Below are positions 63,771 through 64,000 of a stretch of 64,000 nt of DNA, in pieces; position 1 is the stretch's first letter, and each line of letters starts with the position of its first letter. The DNA comes from Manis javanica (lineage: Eukaryota; Chordata; Mammalia; Pholidota; Manidae). The notes under the pieces were generated by a model. It was not told where the DNA came from. It did no database searches and was given only the letters and a program-made list of their open reading frames with translations. The stretch is from assembly GCF_040802235.1 (NCBI RefSeq), contig NC_133157.1, positions 91,622,001-91,686,000 on the forward strand, written 5' to 3'. A program made the position numbers and the translations under genes.

Positions 63771-64000
63771 GCAGCAGAAGAGAGAAGCTCATACACTCCT
63801 GACTGGCTGTCCTCTGTGCTCAGACTCAGCCCACACGCAGATGCCTCCTCCCCATTCCGGGCCCTGCAGGTGGCTCCTCCTGCGGGACTGCACATGAAGC
63901 TCAGTTAATGGCAAGGTCCCCGTCCTCTGCGGCTTCTGCATGTGTTCAGTAAGCGAGCAAATAAAGGGAAGGGGTGCAATCAGAGGCCTCGGGCACTGGA

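Larger units (their letters stand above)
50385..64000 (+). other. VIPR2: VIPR2 intron 2 (incomplete)
   Basis: At least 13.6 kb without a recognisable exon 3 on the plus strand. It contains an MER-type DNA element, an old L1 fragment, a young L1, a CpG-rich patch at 61.15-62.15 kb and a short inverted repeat pair. Long ORFs here lack protein-like features. Confidence 0.7.

Noticed and set aside
50385..64000. VIPR2 exon 3
   Set aside because: No sequence encoding the expected CSGVWDNITCW motif with splice sites was seen. It probably lies beyond the window.

Overview
This is a gene-poor, repeat-rich mammalian genomic window. Coding sequence occurs only as short exons with GT/AG boundaries. Ancient mammalian repeats (MIR, L2, MER5-like, MaLR LTR) are abundant, and LINE-1 copies of several ages are present. 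I saw no primate Alu, no carnivore, rodent or horse-type lineage SINE, and no BovB. The L1 3' ends look to me like those of a laurasiatherian placental, possibly a pangolin, but that is recollection and was not tested.

Left part (1-26.8 kb), minus strand. Fourteen consecutive exons match rabphilin-3A (RPH3A), from the second half of the N-terminal FYVE-type zinc finger (26,773) down through the proline-rich linker, the C2A domain and the first part of C2B (2,215). All exon boundaries and almost all phases fit, but the gene is broken. A duplication in the linker exon shifts the frame. A TGA lies in the exon between the C2 domains and a TAA in a C2B exon. I could not find the N-terminal exons upstream. 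I read this as a fairly young unitary pseudogene, or a decayed 5'-truncated copy. The first 1.6 kb is the 5' end of a minus-strand class II (IAP/ERVK-like) provirus: LTR, lysine-tRNA primer site, a leader with a striking hairpin, and an interrupted gag start. It may lie inside the last RPH3A introns.

Middle part (26.8-45.5 kb). No protein gene was recognised. It holds a tandemly duplicated L1 fragment, a MER-type DNA transposon, L1 3' ends, an orphan CpG island at 37.5-38.3 kb, a longer decayed L1 at 40.6-44.3 kb and a GATA-type microsatellite.

Right part (45.5-64 kb), plus strand. A strong CpG island carries the first coding exon of VIPR2 (VPAC2 receptor; signal peptide) at 46,369-46,431. 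Exon 2, the start of the hormone-binding ectodomain, is at 50,285-50,384. The rest of the window is VIPR2 intron 2, without a recognisable exon 3. Two young truncated L1s in opposite orientation sit in introns 1 and 2.

The two genes do not act together. In human, from memory, RPH3A is on 12q24 and VIPR2 is near the 7q telomere with its 5' end facing the telomere. Their adjacency here, with RPH3A lacking its 5' end, points to a chromosome rearrangement breakpoint or an assembly join between about 26.8 and 45.5 kb. This is the most interesting aspect of the window.
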